A stretch of 64,000 bases of DNA from Planctomycetota bacterium (GTDB lineage Bacteria > Planctomycetota > Brocadiia > Brocadiales > Brocadiaceae), in assembly GCA_016188675.1 (NCBI GenBank), contig JACPHJ010000046.1, positions 1-64,000 of the forward strand, in the 5' to 3' direction. Positions 62,559-64,000 of this stretch are shown piece after piece; position 1 is the first letter of the stretch; every line of letters begins with the position of its first letter. Under the pieces are notes generated by a model. It did no database searches. It was not told where the DNA came from and was given only the letters and a program-made list of their open reading frames with translations. The position numbers and the translations under genes were made by a program.

Positions 62559-64000
62559 AAATGGGAACATTTTATTCTTTTAGAAATCTTTCAATAGTTT
62601 CATTAATCAGTACTAGTGTTTGTGTATTGTTAATGTTTATCCGTGTTTGGCATGCTTTCTCATTTTTTGAGCCATTACAGCTGACAACTAGCGGCTGGGA
62701 AGAGGAGGACCTTTATGCTATGTGGAAGTACATTAAAGGGATGGGAATATACACTGATAGGTATTCTGTTCCGTATGCGGCGTCAGTTTATAATTGGTTG
62801 TTTTATCAATCGTATGGTTTTATTATCAAAAATATTATTTCATTATTTTCATTAAATACAAGTTGGATACCGACCATAGGTCGTTTTTTTACTTTAGCTG
62901 GTGCTTTATTTGGAGTTTTTATTTGTTATGCATCGTTTATTCAATTGTCCGAAGTTAAAAACCGTACAATGAGTACTTTAGCCTTTTCATTTTCATTATT
63001 GACATTTCTTGGTCCTCTTGTAGGGTTTTGGGCGTTTACAGTTAGGCCGGATGTTTGGAGTTTTGTTTTTGAAGTAACTGGGATATTTTTTTTCTGGAAA
63101 TATTACTCAAGAAATAAGATTAAAGCTATCTTTTTTGCTGCAATAGCTTTATATTGCTCTTGGGCATTCAAGCAATCAGGTTTTTTAACCGTTGTGGCGA
63201 TTTTAGTCTTTCTTATTATAAAAAAGGATTTTAAAGCATTCTTTATGTTTTCATTATTAATGATAATTTTTTATTTCGCAACGTTTTTATTAGGAGACAA
63301 AGAGTATGTAGATACAATTTTATATCATGGGGAAAGGGAGTTTTCAATTAACTTGGCGATAAGAAATATATTAAAAGCAACTTCAAAATCATCTCCTGCA
63401 ATAATTTCATTAATTTCTTCTATTGTGTTCATTATTTTTTGTAAAGGATTAAAAAGAGGGATTATAAAGAACGATAACGTTTTGTTTGCAGCAATACTTT
63501 TTTTTACAACAATAGTAATTGTTTTTCCTGCGTCGGCTATGGAAGGAGCTGCCGATAATTATTGTTTTATGGTACTTTATGCTTCATCGTTATTGGCAAT
63601 AACATTAGTAAGTGAAATAAGTGGTGATACACTAAGTGCAAAAGATGGTGGATTAAGAGTATGTATTGGTTTTATGATATTTGGTTGGATTGCAAATGTG
63701 ATATCCATAATGATGGTATTCATGGGTTATCAAGGAGTCATTTCTGTGTATCCCCAGCATATTGATATGGTAAAAAAACAAAAGTGCATCGAAAATCTAC
63801 CGAAACCTTTATTTGTTGACAATATGTATTTATCTTTACCTTGGATGAATCCGTCCGAACCATATGTGTTTACAAACTGGTTTTATAGAAAAGAACGAGA
63901 ATTAGGTATTTCATTTAATGACGGTGGTATCGGAGGATTGATTAAAAAAGGTCATTACAGAACATTACTTTTTTCTAATGACTTAAAAACTTTTGATGGC
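62555..64000 (+). CDS. Multi-pass membrane GT-C-like glycosyltransferase, cut by the right edge
   Basis: An open frame of 482 codons from ATG 62555 runs without a stop to the last base. MGTFYSFRNLSIVSLISTSV is the first membrane segment; a short acidic loop GWEEEDLYAMWKYIKGMGIY (about 50-69) resembles the catalytic acidic loop of ArnT/PMT proteins. At least eight further hydrophobic segments follow. A loop NPSEPYVFTNWFYRKERELG lies near the end. With the coupled GT2 gene it most likely transfers a sugar from polyprenyl phosphate on the outer side of the membrane. The 3' end and any C-terminal domain are outside the window. Confidence 0.75.
   Translation, partial: MKMGTFYSFRNLSIVSLISTSVCVLLMFIRVWHAFSFFEPLQLTTSGWEEEDLYAMWKYIKGMGIYTDRYSVPYAASVYNWLFYQSYGFIIKNIISLFSLNTSWIPTIGRFFTLAGALFGVFICYASFIQLSEVKNRTMSTLAFSFSLLTFLGPLVGFWAFTVRPDVWSFVFEVTGIFFFWKYYSRNKIKAIFFAAIALYCSWAFKQSGFLTVVAILVFLIIKKDFKAFFMFSLLMIIFYFATFLLGDKEYVDTILYHGEREFSINLAIRNILKATSKSSPAIISLISSIVFIIFCKGLKRGIIKNDNVLFAAILFFTTIVIVFPASAMEGAADNYCFMVLYASSLLAITLVSEISGDTLSAKDGGLRVCIGFMIFGWIANVISIMMVFMGYQGVISVYPQHIDMVKKQKCIENLPKPLFVDNMYLSLPWMNPSEPYVFTNWFYRKERELGISFNDGGIGGLIKKGHYRTLLFSNDLKTFDG

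Noticed and set aside
1-64000. tRNA, rRNA, phage attachment site, replication origin or CRISPR array
   Set aside because: I looked for cloverleaf arms, rRNA-like blocks, spaced direct repeats and DnaA-box clusters and saw none that I could support.

Overview
The window is bacterial chromosomal DNA, probably from an anaerobe with a Wood-Ljungdahl-type C1 pathway. The left end carries a methylene-tetrahydrofolate reductase pair (metV-metF) and a large GltD/ferredoxin/MvhD-like electron-transfer protein. Many long bacterial operons are joined by ATGA overlaps, and short palindromes are scattered between genes. This style, with cobalamin-radical-SAM-rich glycan genes and an IS200-type Y1 transposase, would fit an anammox planctomycete (Brocadiales) or a similar anaerobe. 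That is inference; nothing in the window fixes the taxonomy.

Layout. (1) 0.3-7.9 kb, minus strand: metF, metV, a secreted seven-repeat beta-propeller-like protein, the GltD/Fd/MvhD fusion, a YjbQ-family protein and nadB. (2) 8.1-14.0 kb, plus strand: an FAD/NAD oxidoreductase, UDP-glucuronate decarboxylase, a truncated DUF5618-like ORF, an iron-sulfur flavoprotein, a palindrome-rich patch, a phosphomannomutase interrupted by an in-frame TGA next to its active-site serine loop, and a HEAT-repeat protein. (3) 14.0-15.6 kb, the head of a very long glycan locus: a sigma70-like promoter, a leader with two hairpins, a NusG paralogue, a 322-base structured gap, and an EPS-type MarR regulator. (4) 15.7-31.3 kb: a legionaminic/sialic-type nonulosonate module (4,6-dehydratase, aminotransferase, CMP-transferase, synthase, 2-epimerase), followed by SDR, radical SAM, Gfo/Idh, DegT, a DUF115 Maf-like protein, a B12 radical SAM and an unrecognised 633-residue protein. 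(5) 31.5-44.1 kb: an ABC flippase and a second nonulosonate module (2-epimerase, synthase, PtmE-like nucleotidyltransferase, CMP-transferase) with an aminotransferase, a dehydrogenase, a B12 radical SAM, an ATP-grasp protein and a glycosyltransferase-like protein. From about 34.9 to 44.1 kb the DNA is visibly more GC-rich than its flanks. (6) 44.5-49.6 kb: a compact module of an aldolase fused to a DUF115-like domain, a KdsB-like CMP-transferase, a HAD phosphatase and a large surface-carbohydrate transferase, which I read as a third CMP-activated keto-acid sugar pathway. (7) 49.6-50.3 kb: an IS200-type element. (8) 50.3-64.0 kb: an RmlD-like reductase, glycosyltransferases (one broken), a polysaccharide deacetylase, a divergent DegT-like protein, a FemAB-like transferase, two consecutive B12 radical SAM enzymes, GT9, a methyltransferase, a GT2 and a multi-pass GT-C-like protein that runs off the right edge.

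Together the right 50 kb encode synthesis, modification, transfer and export of a complex surface glycan (S-layer, flagellar, capsular or O-antigen-like) containing up to three different CMP-activated alpha-keto acid sugars. A dedicated NusG paralogue at the head of the locus probably helps transcription get through it. Several gaps between modules contain open 3' gene remnants, which suggests the locus has grown by cassette exchange.
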